Position numbers and translations under genes: made by a program. 64,000 bases of DNA from Megaleporinus macrocephalus (lineage: Eukaryota > Chordata > Actinopteri > Characiformes > Anostomidae): the NCBI GenBank assembly GCA_021613375.1, contig CM038726.1:13462253-13526252 (forward strand), written 5' to 3'. Positions 44,789 to 55,390 of the stretch are shown one piece after another (within the stretch, counting starts at the first letter, position 1; each line of letters opens with the position of its first letter). The notes under the pieces were generated by a model. The model had not been told where the DNA came from. It was given only the letters and a program-made list of their open reading frames with translations, and searched no databases.

Positions 44789-45372
44789 TCTGCGTTGTCA
44801 TGAAGAGTTTAATGGTCAGGATCTCAGCAAGAGTCTAAGAGAAAGCATGTGTTTGGCCGACCACAGTGTGTAATATAGTTGACAGAGCTTTGCGCTAAGG
44901 TAACAATGGCTTAGCCCAAAGGTGAAGGAGTAAAGGTTGAAACAGAAGGACGGTAGAGGAAGAGGAGCAAAACGAAATGGTGAGAGGCAGGGGAAAGAAC
45001 ATAGAGAAGCGAAAATCTGGAGTCGACTCATGTAAAACTCTCTCTTTCTCTGTCTGTCCCTCTCCTTTTGTCTCTGTGTCGGTCTGCCTCTCTCTCTCTT
45101 TTTTACATGAATGCTAGTGCTCTGCAGCGCTGAACAGTGGCTCAAGTGGCCCAAAGCCTGTGGGATGTGTCAACATGCAGACCCATTAAATCATTAGACT
45201 CTATTCATTATTAACTCCAACAGACACACACTCTCACACGCATATACACCGAGTCTGCAAGCATTCCATATTCATGCCTTGAGACTAAGAACACGACTGA
45301 CTTTAACAGTCAGATCTGGGAGAAGAGGAAGGTGTTTCTTTTGTGTCAGGTTAGTTGTACATGAGTATGCTG

Positions 45373-45475
45373 TTGTATGCATGTATTTATGTATGTTTGT
45401 ATGTATATGTATATATGTATGTGTATATATATATAAAAAATTATATTATATTTATATATGTGTGTGTGTGTGTGT
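45373..45475. repeat. (ATGT)n / (TA)n / (GT)n compound microsatellite
   Basis: ATGTATGT words grade into TATATA and then a (GT)9 run. Confidence 0.9.
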
Positions 45476-45477
45476 AT

Positions 45478-45598
45478 CGCTGTCCATGAAAAAAAAATTA
45501 ATTGAAAAATTGAATCTCCAAAATTGCAACTTTACAGAAGAGACCAAAAACATACTTTACTTTCAATGTAAGCCAATGGAACCAGAATTTTGGAGCAT
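45478..45598. mobile_element. Short inverted-repeat element (family T), left part
   Basis: Starts TCGCTGTCCATGAAAAAAAA (family terminus). It is followed by CTCCAAAATTGCAACTTTAC, AGAGACCAAAAACATACTTT, TTTCAATGTAAGCCAATGGA and ACCAGAATTTTGGAGC. It stops at an AT run at 45,598, so the right half is missing. Confidence 0.8.
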
Positions 45599-45878
45599 AT
45601 ATATATATATGGATGGTTGATTTGCGAAGCTGTTTGAACTGGTGGGGTTTTCTTAGTCGAGCACGCTAACAATGAGCAAAGAGTTGTAGATTGAATGGTG
45701 ACAGCGTGCAACATAGCACAGACATTTGATTCTAACATGAGCTCACACCTCAAATAAGCTTATTTGTGAAGGCATCAGGCGAGGACAAAACCTGAAGCTC
45801 AAGCAAGCTTGCTCCTCTGCACCTGATTACTGCATGTAATGTTCAGTTCTTTTAGATGTAGCTGTACGTTTTTACCTT

Positions 45879-45879
<1 letters not shown>

Positions 45880-45952
<73 letters not shown>
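45880..45952. repeat. (AT)36 microsatellite
   Basis: Pure AT run of about 73 bases. Confidence 0.97.
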
Positions 45953-45955
<3 letters not shown>

Positions 45956-46168
45956 TTCATTTGTTTATTGAGATTCTTGCATTCTGAGGCTTTTTGAAAG
46001 CTGTTCACTCCTTTCATATAATACATTTAAATCACTGCTTTAAATCCTTTATAGTCACATATACAGACATGCACACACTATCGCACTGCCCGCTCATCCA
46101 CTAGGGCCATCTTGTCATCTGCTCCACTGCCCAAATCACAGTGTGACCACACACACCTGCACTATTGA

Positions 46169-46208
<40 letters not shown>

Positions 46209-46212
46209 TGTG
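46169..46212. repeat. (GT)n microsatellite
   Basis: GT run with one TA interruption. CT-rich sequence follows at 46,288-46,450. Confidence 0.95.
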
Positions 46213-46287
46213 GTTGAGAGGAGAAACTCTTCAGTAGAAACACAACTGTACACACAAGCATATGCTCTACTGCTCTTTCAACCAAAC

Positions 46288-46450
46288 TCTCTCTCTCTCT
46301 GTCTTCCGCTGTCCATCTCGTTTCCTCTTTTTTTCTGTCTCTCTCTTTTCCTATCCTTCTACCGTCTCACTCTCTCATTCTCTACCTCTCTTTTTCCATT
46401 CGCGCTCTCTCTCTCTCTCTTTTATGTCCGCTCTCTCTCTTTCTCTGTGC
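46288..46450 (+). repeat. CT-rich simple-sequence stretch
   Basis: Irregular CTCTCT and CTTTTT words. The 89-96 codon ORFs here are low-complexity artefacts. Confidence 0.85.
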
Positions 46451-46666
46451 ATTGACCTTGCTCCCTCCCTCAACCTGTGTGTGACAGAGTGTGACAGCAG
46501 CAGGGAGAGGAGTGTGTGTGTGTGCGTATGAGGGAGCAGTGAGGTGTCCAGCACTTAAATTGCCTGTTTATTTCCAGTCACCGCGTCATTTACAGAGAAG
46601 AGGTAGATACAGCGCTGTGTGTGTGTGTGGGAGTAAAAAGGAGATAGGAGGAAAATTCAGATAAGG

Positions 46667-46667
<1 letters not shown>

Positions 46668-46711
<44 letters not shown>

Positions 46712-46728
46712 TGTGTGTGTGTTTGTGT
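46668..46728. repeat. (GT)n microsatellite
   Basis: GT run with two TTTG interruptions. Further GT runs lie at 46,616-46,629 and 46,819-46,858. Confidence 0.95.
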
Positions 46729-46963
46729 GGCAAAAATGTTTTTTTTTTACCTTGTGTGCGGACAGTGGGGTGGATAGATGGTTGAGAGTCAACAGAGCTA
46801 TTGAACTGTAGTTAGTTTTGTGTGTGTGTATGTGTGTGTGTGACTGTGTGCTTGTGTGTAACTTTTTGTTTTACCATCTGCAATCAACATTCGAGACTTT
46901 TTTTTTTTTTTAATGGCCGCCATGATTCATTAGCATTATGGGGACTTATATGTATATATATGT

Positions 46964-47677
46964 TAGAGACGGACCGATCAGCGTTTTTGAGGCCGATTCT
47001 GATCGCCGATCACCTTTCAGCGCAATCGGCTGATAGCCAATACCGATAAAGGGCGGGGCTATATGCCAGGGCAGGGCTAAATGTAGTTATTAGCGCAGGC
47101 AAGTCATGAAACAGTCTAAACTGGTTTATTACCATTTTTAACAAGCATAATTGTTAACAAGCATAATATTTTAACAAAATATTATTGTTTTGTGCTAGTT
47201 GCGCGTGCTAGCCCTGCTGTTTGCTGATACTCACTGTATTCAGCTGTGTGCAGTGCTGTATCAAATTATTAGTGTTAAATGTCTTTGTCTTGGTTCCTCA
47301 ACGAGACACACTGATTTAACACATTTTTAAAAAAAACTTGGATGAGTCTGCGTCACATACGGTAAACCACTGCCGGGTGACATATTTTCTGTCAGCGCCA
47401 TAAACTGTTCTCGCGAAGCCGCTGCTTTAGTCTGTCGAAAATGAAATGTTATGTATTGCCACCTAGCGGTTCAGATAGGAATTGCAGGGAGCTGGCCGGA
47501 GGGGGTTTCAAGGAGGGCTCCTCTTCCTGGATGATACGCTAGCTGTAAATACAGAAATTAGGCTAATTTGTTTAACGCCATCAATCGGCTCTCGGGATCG
47601 GCTAAACTGGAGAAATATCGGCCGATCACTGATCACATATTTTGATAAAAAAAAAACGATCGATCCTTCCAGCTCTA
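46964..47677. mobile_element. hAT-type non-autonomous element H, copy 2
   Basis: Starts TAGAGACGGACCGATCAGC and ends CGATCGATCCTTCCAGCTCTA. The first about 170 bp and last about 130 bp match copy 1 at 29,517, including GCTAAACTGGAGAAATATCG. The interior differs: this copy has about 260 bp (near 47,260-47,520) absent from copy 1, and lacks the copy 1 segment around 29,700-29,930. The flanking 8-mers ATATATGT and ATGTATAT match at six of eight positions in an AT-repeat context, so the target duplication is only suggestive. Confidence 0.8.
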
Positions 47678-47792
47678 ATGTATATATATATATATAAAAA
47701 CATAGCCATATTTCTAAGAATGTATACTCTAAACAATAGGGGGCTCTGTCTATCGGGCCCACTAGCATCTCTTAGTGTTAGAATGCACAGTG

Positions 47793-48003
47793 TCGCGATG
47801 CAAAGAAAAACATGTATCTTTAATTGTTACTTTTTTACATCATCTGAGCATCATTTGACTGATGTTTTCATGATGAATGGTCCAATAAAAATGCTTCAGA
47901 ACTATTTGTAATAAAAAGCCATGAATTTACACTGAAAGTTTATACTGAAAGACCTTCTGTAAACTTACCATTGTGGAGGATCTTGTTTTTCTTTGGACAG
48001 TGA
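47793..48003. mobile_element. Short inverted-repeat element (family T), complete copy
   Basis: Left terminus TCGCGATGCAAAGAAAAACA and right terminus TTGTTTTTCTTTGGACAGTG are inverted repeats of each other over about 20 bp. Between them are CTTTTTTACATCATCTGAGC, TTTTCATGATGAATGGTCCA and ATAAAAATGCTTCAGAAC, in family order. At 211 bp it is one of two copies with both termini. It has no ORF. Class is unknown; structurally it is a MITE. Confidence 0.8.
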
Positions 48004-48349
48004 CAATGGTGCATGCACAATCCAACAACTAGTGGTTTAATTAGGTGGAGTAACTCGAGCTAGGTATGCTAAGGGCATACAGTGCAGCCCTAATAAGGGC
48101 AGTGATTGCAGCTGCCATGGGAATTTATGTTGTTTAGCCCTGCATTATCATGACATTTGCCCCAACTGAGATGGTGGATGTTTCCACATTTTAATGACAC
48201 ATTTAAAAAGTAAATATAATATACAATAATAATACTATACAATAATATGCTGACAATTATTGGGGCGTCACGTGTCATGTTGTAAGAAGTCATGTTTTTC
48301 GTCTGAGGACTTTTATGTTGAAGAGCCTGAATGCAGGTGAGTTGGTGGG

Positions 48350-48541
48350 CTATGTCTTAGTTGTTAGAGCTGGAATTTTTTTTAGAGCTTTGAAAATTGC
48401 AAAACAAAAAAAGCTGCGTAATGGGCTGCGGTATTTTGCCAGTTGTCCTTTATTGATAGTCTTCATTTACCCAAATATCCAAATTCCAAAAATAAAAACC
48501 GAGTACCCACCCAATATACGAATAATCAGGCCCAGCCCTAA
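48350..48541. mobile_element. Possible hAT-like right end
   Basis: CCGAGTACCCACCCAATATA, then GAATAATCAGGCCCAGCCCTAA, ends in a TTAGGGCTGGG-type terminus when inverted. Only the right end is identifiable. A similar solitary CAGCCCTAA lies at 48,082-48,090. Confidence 0.35.
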
Positions 48542-49362
48542 GGTTTAACCTACAGCAAGAAGAATATGTTGAGCCACTATTTATCTGTGCTGCTGATTGA
48601 CAAAGGGCAGTGCACATAATCTGATGTAGACTTAGATATCCACTGTCCTGCAGTCCAGCTACAGATTCTAAATTAAAAGTATTATTTATAAACTAAACAG
48701 ATTTTTTCCGCCTAAGGCTAATACTTGACAGACATACAAGAAGAAAAATATAAAAGTAATAAAAAAAATAGCTCTATACAATATAGTCATTTCAGTATGA
48801 GCAGCCCTCAGCTCCTCATACATACACATATACAGTTTTGCATTGCTGTTTGAGCAACACTAGCTGAAGGTTATTTTTATATAATAAATTAATCAGCCAT
48901 TCATAGAGTTCACTTATGTATATCAGGCGACGTGTAACCTGCAGTCATGAGGCTGCATAGCTACTGGTGGCCGTCAGTTATTGTTTTTGATGGTGAGGAT
49001 TCACCCTCCCTTACTTTGGCTCTGAATCTGTTCTCTGAAACACGGCGCTGCTTCGATGTGGTGTTTTGGAACGCTTTGGCGCTTCATTCACGCAGCCTGT
49101 GTGAAAGTGCTGACCTGTTAACATAAGTGTTAAAATGAAAATCAAGACTTTCTGCATCTCCTACACCATGTAAAGGTAGTACGTGTGAAGCAGGCCTGAA
49201 GCACTATAACACTATAATAACTACCGCACCTTTAAAGGTGGAACAGGAGAATTCAAACAAGAAGCTGACAAATGAAAAGATGTGCTTTAGTGCTGGGAAT
49301 GTTTATAATGGGGTAAGTTTAAACTATCAAAAATCCTTTGTAATCCTTTCCAATGAATCAGT
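48542..49362. other. No gene or recognised repeat
   Basis: AT-rich with short ORFs only. Confidence 0.5.
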
Positions 49363-49575
49363 TTTGTGCAAAATAGAAATTTTACAGGAAAGGCCAAAAA
49401 CATTCTTTACTTTCAGTGCACGTCAATGGAACCAGATGTTTTTTCAAGCTATTTTGGAGCATTTCTGTTGGTGTATTCATTGTGAAATTTTAACACCATG
49501 TAAACAGCTGCTGTCGTGTTCGAATGACGTAGAAAAATGAAAATGGACAAAAATTGATGCTTGTTTTTCTTTTTC
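49363..49575. mobile_element. Short inverted-repeat element (family T), partial copy
   Basis: GCAAAATAGAAATTTTACAG, GAAAGGCCAAAAACATTCTT, CAGTGCACGTCAATGGAACC, TTTTGGAGCATTTCTGTTGG, TTCATTGTGAAATTTTAACA, CAGCTGCTGTCGTGTTCG and TGATGCTTGTTTTTCTTTTT follow family order. The left terminus is missing. Confidence 0.8.
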
Positions 49576-50679
49576 CTTTTTGTTTGCTCTGGGCTACTGT
49601 AGAAAAAAAACAGCTCTACATGATAGCCTGCGTCAGAAGGCAACCTGCTCCTCCAACAACATGTGGTTACAGATAGTTATACACCACTGCAAACATAGTT
49701 TTATATACTGTATTCCTTTTCTGCTGATAGAGCCCTCTAAATATTACACACTGCTCCTTTAAAGAACGTCAGGCTGGGAAATGAACCTCTTTCTGGAAAA
49801 AAACACCCAAAGCTGATTTGCCTAAATGAATAAACAGCTGTTAAATGATCAAGAAAACAAAAGAAATTCAAGTAAAAAATTTGTATATGGGCCCTTTAAA
49901 CTTTGTCCATGTATCAGTATGAGCTCCGGCTGGTCATGATCTATATCTTCAACCTTTTTCTTAATCTTTGTTTCTCTCTTTTCCTTTTTTTTCTATCTTG
50001 CTCTCCTCCGAGGTCCCGTCCAGCGCCGCTGTGAAAACCACCCTTTTCGTCTATCTTCACTTTTTTTCTCGTTTCCTCCTTTCATTCCCCCCCATGCCGT
50101 CCTTGAACCGGCTTTTCTCCTCCACTCCCCTCTGCCTGAATATGGCATGTCAAAGCTCATCTCCTCCAGCGCTTCTAAATGAGTGCGGATGGAGGGAGAG
50201 ACGGAGAGAAAGCGAGAGAACAAAAACGAGGCAGTAACTGTACGGCCCAGCTCAAAATGGCACCGTCTCCAAGGGCGCAAAAAAAAGAGAGGCGAGGGAG
50301 GGAGAGGGAAAGCGCGAAGGATGGATTGAAGGAGAGATAGATTTATTCGGCGAGGGGAGGAGAGGGGGTCACAGTGACTGATTCGGAATCAGATTAGAGA
50401 GAGAGAGAGTCGGAGCGAGAGAGGTTGAAAGAGAGTGAATGAGCAGTGGTAAATTGAGCATCACTCTCTGCATATGGGTGACTCTTAATTATGTGAGCTA
50501 AAAGCTTTCTTATTAGGAGCAGTCAGTCGAAGAGAGGGAGTGAGAGAGCACTCCCTCTATCTTTTATCTCTCCCTCCACATCCCTCGCTTTCTCTATTCG
50601 TCTCTCTCATTGTTCATGGTTAGAAACAGAGGAAATGCTTTTGCAGTGGTAGAAGTCTCAACATTTACTCTATGTAATA
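49576..50679. other. No gene recognised; CpG-rich patch and GA tract
   Basis: Between 50,010 and 50,450 CpG content rises (CCGTCCAGCGCCGCTG, CGAGAGAACAAAAACGAGG). A GA-rich run at 50,280-50,435 follows. AATTATGTGAGCTAAAAGC at 50,488-50,506 is a further repeat-free word. This could be a second regulatory region, but no splice site or start supports an exon. Confidence 0.4.
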
Positions 50680-51582
50680 TATCTCTCCCTCTCTTTCTGC
50701 CTCGCCACCTTCTCTCTTTCTCTCACCCCCTTCTGTCTCTCTTTCTTCTACCTCTTTTCTATGCCTCTTTTTTAGTTCCCTCTTTCTTGAGCCTTTACTC
50801 TGTCTCTCTCCTCCCATTTATCTTTCTCTTTCTCTTTTTCTCTTTATTCTTTTTTCTCTCTTTCTCTCGCTCCCATTCTCTGTCTCCTTCTTTCCCCTTA
50901 GGTCTCTGTCTCGGACTCTCTTTTTATATCTCACTGATTCTCTTTGTCTTCATTTTTTTCTTTCTTTCTATTGCTGTCCTTTTCTTTTCTCATCTTATAT
51001 CTGTTTCTCATTCTGTCTTTTGCTTCTCTCTTTCTTTCTTTCTTTCTTTCGTTCTTTCTTTCTTTCTCTATCTCTTTTGATCTTTTCTTCTATTTCACTC
51101 TTTCTTTTTTTCTGTTTTTTTGTTCCTGTCTTTCTCTCTCTTTCTCTGTCTCTTTGTGTTTCTCTCTCTCTTTAGGTCCACCTTCTCTCTCTCTTTCTTT
51201 CTTTCTTTCTCCCTGCCTTTTTTCAGTCTCTTGTTTTTCTCTTTCTTTCTCTGTGTCTCTTTAGATCTGTCATTCTGTTTTACTCTTTATTTTCTTTGTT
51301 TTTTTGTTCCTGTCTTTCTGTCTCTCACTTTCTCTTTCTCTTGTCTTACTCTCTCTAGGTCCACCTTCTCTCTCTCTCCTTCTATTTCTTTCTTTCTTTC
51401 TTTCTGTCTCTGTCTATTATTCTGTCTCATGTTTCTCTTTTTTATTCTCCATCTCTCTTTTGATCTGTCCTTCTATGTCACTCTTTCTTTGCTTTCTGTT
51501 TTTTAATTCCTGTCTTTCTGTCTCTCACTTTCTCTTTCTCTTGTCTTACTCTCTCTAGGTCCACCTTATCTCTCTCTCCTTC

Positions 51583-51617
<35 letters not shown>

Positions 51618-51758
51618 CTGTCTATTATTCTGTCTCATGTTTCTTTTTTTCTTTCTCTGTCTCTCTTTTGATCTGTCCTATTTTACTCTTTCTTTTCTTT
51701 CTGTCTCTTTTGTCTCTTTTCTCTCTCTAGGTCCACATTTTCTCTCTCTCTTCCTCTT

Positions 51759-51829
<71 letters not shown>

Positions 51830-51855
51830 CTCTCTCTCTCTGTCTATTATTCTGT
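50680..51855 (+). repeat. 1.2 kb polypyrimidine tract with embedded 185-bp tandem units
   Basis: Nearly all C and T on the + strand, with runs of (CTTT)n, (CTTTC)n and (CT)n. Embedded landmarks recur in order: AGGTCCACC at 51,174, 51,357, 51,557 and 51,729, TTTTGATCTGTCC, TTCCTGTCTTTCTGTCTC, and CTGTCTATTATTCTGT. Spacings are 183, 200 and 172 bp. Long SLSLFLS-type ORFs are artefacts. Confidence 0.92.
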
Positions 51856-51968
51856 TTGTGTTAGGAGTCTGGTCACATCTTACTGTGTGTGTGTGGGTGT
51901 GTGTTACTGCGCTCCTGCAGCCTCTCTCGATTAATTAATATCAAATGACAGTGAAGAAGGAATAAACC

Positions 51969-51999
51969 CCCACACACACATGCACACACACACACACAT

Positions 52000-52038
<39 letters not shown>

Positions 52039-52041
52039 CAC
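51969..52041. repeat. (CA)n microsatellite
   Basis: CA run with TG and CG interruptions. Another CA run lies at 52,518-52,545, and GA-rich sequence at 52,125-52,290. Confidence 0.95.
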
Positions 52042-52798
52042 AGATTGTGTTAATGATGTGTGTTCCTGCATTTCTGCTCTCTTTTCACAAAGTCATTATA
52101 GGAGTTATCTCTACCCAGACAGTCTGAGAGAGAGAGCGCGAGAGAGAGAGTTAGAGTGAGAGACAAACTGAGAGAGACATTGAATGAGTGAAAAAGGGGG
52201 AGCGAAGAGAAAGAGACAGAGGCAGAGAGACATAGAGAAACACTAAGGGAGAGAGACAGAGAGACACTGAGGGAGAGAGAGACAGAGAGAGATTATTTTA
52301 ATAATAGAGCAAGCTAATAAACAGTATACCATAAAAATGACACTTCTTTACATTTAGTGCTCTGTTTTGCCTTCTAGTCTCAGAGCAGCCATTACACACA
52401 CATGTACACACTCTCTCTCACACACGCACACACAGGCATTAACGTTAAATCTACTCTCACAGCAGAACATTTATCATAGTGTCACACTGTGTACTTTTGC
52501 CTTTTCCCCATGTTAATACACACACACACACACACACACACACACTGTGTCTTGTCAGTGAATGAGTTCAGCGTCCAATTAATGTAAGCGTTCCTCTGCC
52601 TGACAGTAATTCCCGCCTTTAACTTATTCTCCAATGAGTTCACGACCCCCTCTCCCTCCACCCCTCTCTCAGTCTCTCTCTCTCTATGTTCCTCTGTTTC
52701 TCCATCATACGTTATCCTTATCTCTGTTCCTCACGGCTAAAGCACTGCAACAGTAACAACAATGGCAACAACTACTAAAACTAATAACAATAATAACT

Positions 52799-52960
52799 AG
52801 GGATGCATCAGTACCCTTACTGGTATGGGGTGTCAGGCTGAGCCCAGCTCATTCACTCGTACTCATAACAACACACTGATACCAACTTACGCTGTGACAT
52901 ACGCTGGGTGCGTACACTACTGTGCTAAAGAACAGGAGCCAGTGATGTATGGATGGACTA
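52799..52960. mobile_element. hAT-like left end
   Basis: TAGGGATGCATCAGTACCCT begins a stretch with GGTATGGGG and TACACTACTGTGC words seen in fish hAT repeats. Near 54,495-54,545, GGACTCGGTACTGACGAGTA is the sort of internal sequence such repeats carry. The right part may therefore lie beyond the SINE-like and L1-like inserts. No right terminus was confirmed. Confidence 0.4.
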
Positions 52961-53174
52961 GTTAAGCCAGCCAGCCATGTTTCCTGGAATCCTCCCTTGA
53001 TGTAGAATCTTGAGTCATCATTGAGCAAATGAAGTTTCAGATCTATGGAGATTGTGACTTAATCAGAGAGGAGATAGATTCAAGTGCCTCCTCCCAAAAG
53101 GCTCAGAGTTTTGGGCAGTCTCACGCTATATGAATGAAAAGTAGGGGTGATGACTCATCACATTTAGAATTCAG

Positions 53175-53400
53175 AACTGTTTGCCACTTGTGTTTTGCAC
53201 ACAGCGGAATTTGACCTCCACATTCAACCCACCTGTGCACACTAGGGGGCAGTGAGCACACTTGCTCAGAGCAGTGGGTAGCCCTATCCACAGCGTCTGG
53301 GGAGCAGTTGGAGGTTATGTGCTTTGCTTAAGGCCACATGAGCCATGTCTTGTCAGTTCAGGGGAGCTTCTGATCACAAGGCTGGATACCTAACCTCCAA
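53175..53400 (+). repeat. SINE-like dispersed repeat fragment, copy 2
   Basis: CAGCGGAATTTGACCTCCAC, CACTAGGGGGCAGTGAGCAC, GAGCAGTGGGTAGCCCTATC and GGGGAGCAGTTGGAGGTTAT match copy 1 at 2637 and extend further 3'. Confidence 0.65.
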
Positions 53401-53429
53401 TCCAGGCCTGCTTTCTTGGTCTTACCCTG

Positions 53430-54316
53430 TACCCCTTATGTCTTACCTTGGTGTCAGATAAGCTCTGTGGCAGAATTAGATAAATGTGTTGATGATTGGG
53501 GTCATGTGGTGCCCCAAAGTCATTTCCCAGTTTATTTGTTCCATAGTTCTGTACCTTTTGTGTGGTGATATTTACAGATACATGGGGCATGAGTTTAGCA
53601 TAGATCAAAGATACTGTTCTTTTAGAAGCCTCATTGATTCAGCGATTTATTTAATGACCTTTCAGATCTGAACCTCCATGCCATCTTGAGTGATTTCAAT
53701 GTGGATCGAAGTCTAAAATAATTCCTATATTGAATCAGGCACTAGACCTGGATAGTGATCCTAATCCCTTGATCGTTTCCACCCTGGGGCGTCAGTATCA
53801 GTCATCTCGCAAAGGGTTCTTGCTTTTACCACGTTGTTGGCTTGATGTAACCTCCTGCTTAAATGAAAACATTGTCTCCCACCTGCATATGATTGTTGGG
53901 TTAAAGAGGTTTTGGCGTGTGTTAAAGTAAAAGAGATAAGATTTTTCCTGAAGGGTTCTCTGGATTTGTTTCACACAATGTGGGATCCTATTCTTGACTA
54001 TATTAAGGATAAAATAGACACATTAGGCCCAGAGGATTAAAACATACTATAGATACTTGAGTTGCTATGCTTGAAAATTTAATCAAATTATTTTATTTCT
54101 ATTTAATTATCTGTTCATTTTTCTTTTTCCTGTATTCTTTTATATGGGAGGGGGTTGCCTGATAATAGTTTGGGTATTGGAGAAATGGTTGAAGATGGGG
54201 AGGGTGGGATAAGGGGTTTAGGAGAAAACATCTTTTGCTTTATGTATGTCCTTTATTTCACCTAACTGGGTTGTTGTATCACCTTGTTACAAAACTCAAT
54301 AAAAAAAGAAATAAAC
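53430..54316 (+). pseudogene. L1-like LINE, 3' end with truncated ORF2 tail and poly(A)
   Basis: The + strand frame ending at the TAA of 54,038-54,040 reads RFFLKGSLDLFHTMWDP, then ILDYIKDKI. This resembles the extreme C-terminus of ORF2 in fish L1-type LINEs. Upstream, the frame is broken by frameshifts and stops (53,655-53,720). Downstream is a 3' untranslated region of about 260 bp with a GGGAGGGGGTTG patch, ending CAATAAAAAAAGAAATAAA. Without reverse transcriptase or endonuclease it is a 5'-truncated dead copy. The class call rests on the tail resemblance and the poly(A) end. Confidence 0.65.
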
Positions 54317-54978
54317 TAAAGCTGCTCTGGCATGGAACAGATTCCACTGCAGCGCTTCTCGATCCAAGGTAACTATTGTAGTTGGCATAGCCAGCTGATG
54401 CACATCATTTGAATCCACTAGACTGTAATGATTGAACTGTTAAGTTACATTACACTAATTTACACTAACAGCTACTGTTTGAAAAGTAATACATTATGAT
54501 GGACTCGGTACTGACGAGTACTAAACACACAATATTTATGCATTACTATTATTAACTATAACGTAATAGCAGTGCTTATCTTTCTAACTTAATTAAAATT
54601 TTACATGCGCATAGTGTGTAGCGGTAGAGTCCTCTCTCGCCCTCTTTGTCCCACTCTCTGTCTCTCCTTCCTTTTCGTTCAATCTCTCTAAGACTCTCGC
54701 TCACGCTTTCCCGCTACCGCTTTATCCCTCAGTTTCTCTCTTTGTCTGTCTGTCTCTGTCTTTTCCACCTGTCTGTCTTATGCCCTCTTTTTCCACTCTC
54801 ACTTTCTTCCTCTTGAATGATGGTGTGTGGCAGTGTGTGTTGAATAGTTAAGCAGTTGGGTCTCTCTCTTTCTCTCTCACACACACACACACACACATGC
54901 ACGCATGCAAAGAACCAAAGATTAAGCAAATAGGATCCATAAACACATTGCAGTGTTTCTATGACACACACATGCTGA
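54317..54978. other. No gene recognised; CT and CA simple sequence
   Basis: Unassigned sequence to 54,620, then a CT-rich stretch (54,630-54,815) and CA at 54,880-54,897. Confidence 0.5.
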
Positions 54979-54979
54979 T

Positions 54980-55024
<45 letters not shown>
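54980..55024. repeat. (CA)22 microsatellite
   Basis: Pure CA run. Confidence 0.97.
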
Positions 55025-55026
<2 letters not shown>

Positions 55027-55039
55027 CAGTGGTCCTTGA

Positions 55040-55390
55040 ACTGGAGTGTATTCATATCAGAGTTTCTGGCTGGGAGCGTATGGTTTTAAAGAGCGGGGCT
55101 GTTTTTCCCTTTTCTGCACAGCCGCGTTCAAGAGAGACGCCGCGCTCCGTATTGAAATGCTAATCCGTAAACTCTGCTCATCGCTTCCACATCCGCATGA
55201 CTCAGAGTCCATTAGCTGGACTTGCCATAGCTGAGATCTTATAGGCCCGAGTGGAATGAAGATTATTGAGCCCATCAAACAGTTGATTTTCTTTTTTAAT
55301 GACAACTAATTTGCTTGTTTACTGACTTGTTATATCTCAAATAAGCTGATGCTCACAGTGCTTTCCTTCCACCCACTTGCTTATGCAATT
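55040..55390. promoter_or_regulatory. Candidate conserved non-coding element
   Basis: About 350 bp, repeat-free and CpG-containing. It has AGAGACGCCGCGCTCCG, ATTGAAATGCTAATCCGTAA (bicoid-like TAATCC), GCATGACTCAGAGTCC (AP-1-like TGACTCA) and ATGACAACTAATTTGC. No coding frame is convincing on either strand. Confidence 0.38.

Noticed and set aside
50610..51864. ORFs of 75-156 codons with serine, leucine and phenylalanine runs resembling membrane proteins
   Set aside because: Pyrimidine-only DNA necessarily encodes S, L, F and P. The hydrophobicity is an artefact.
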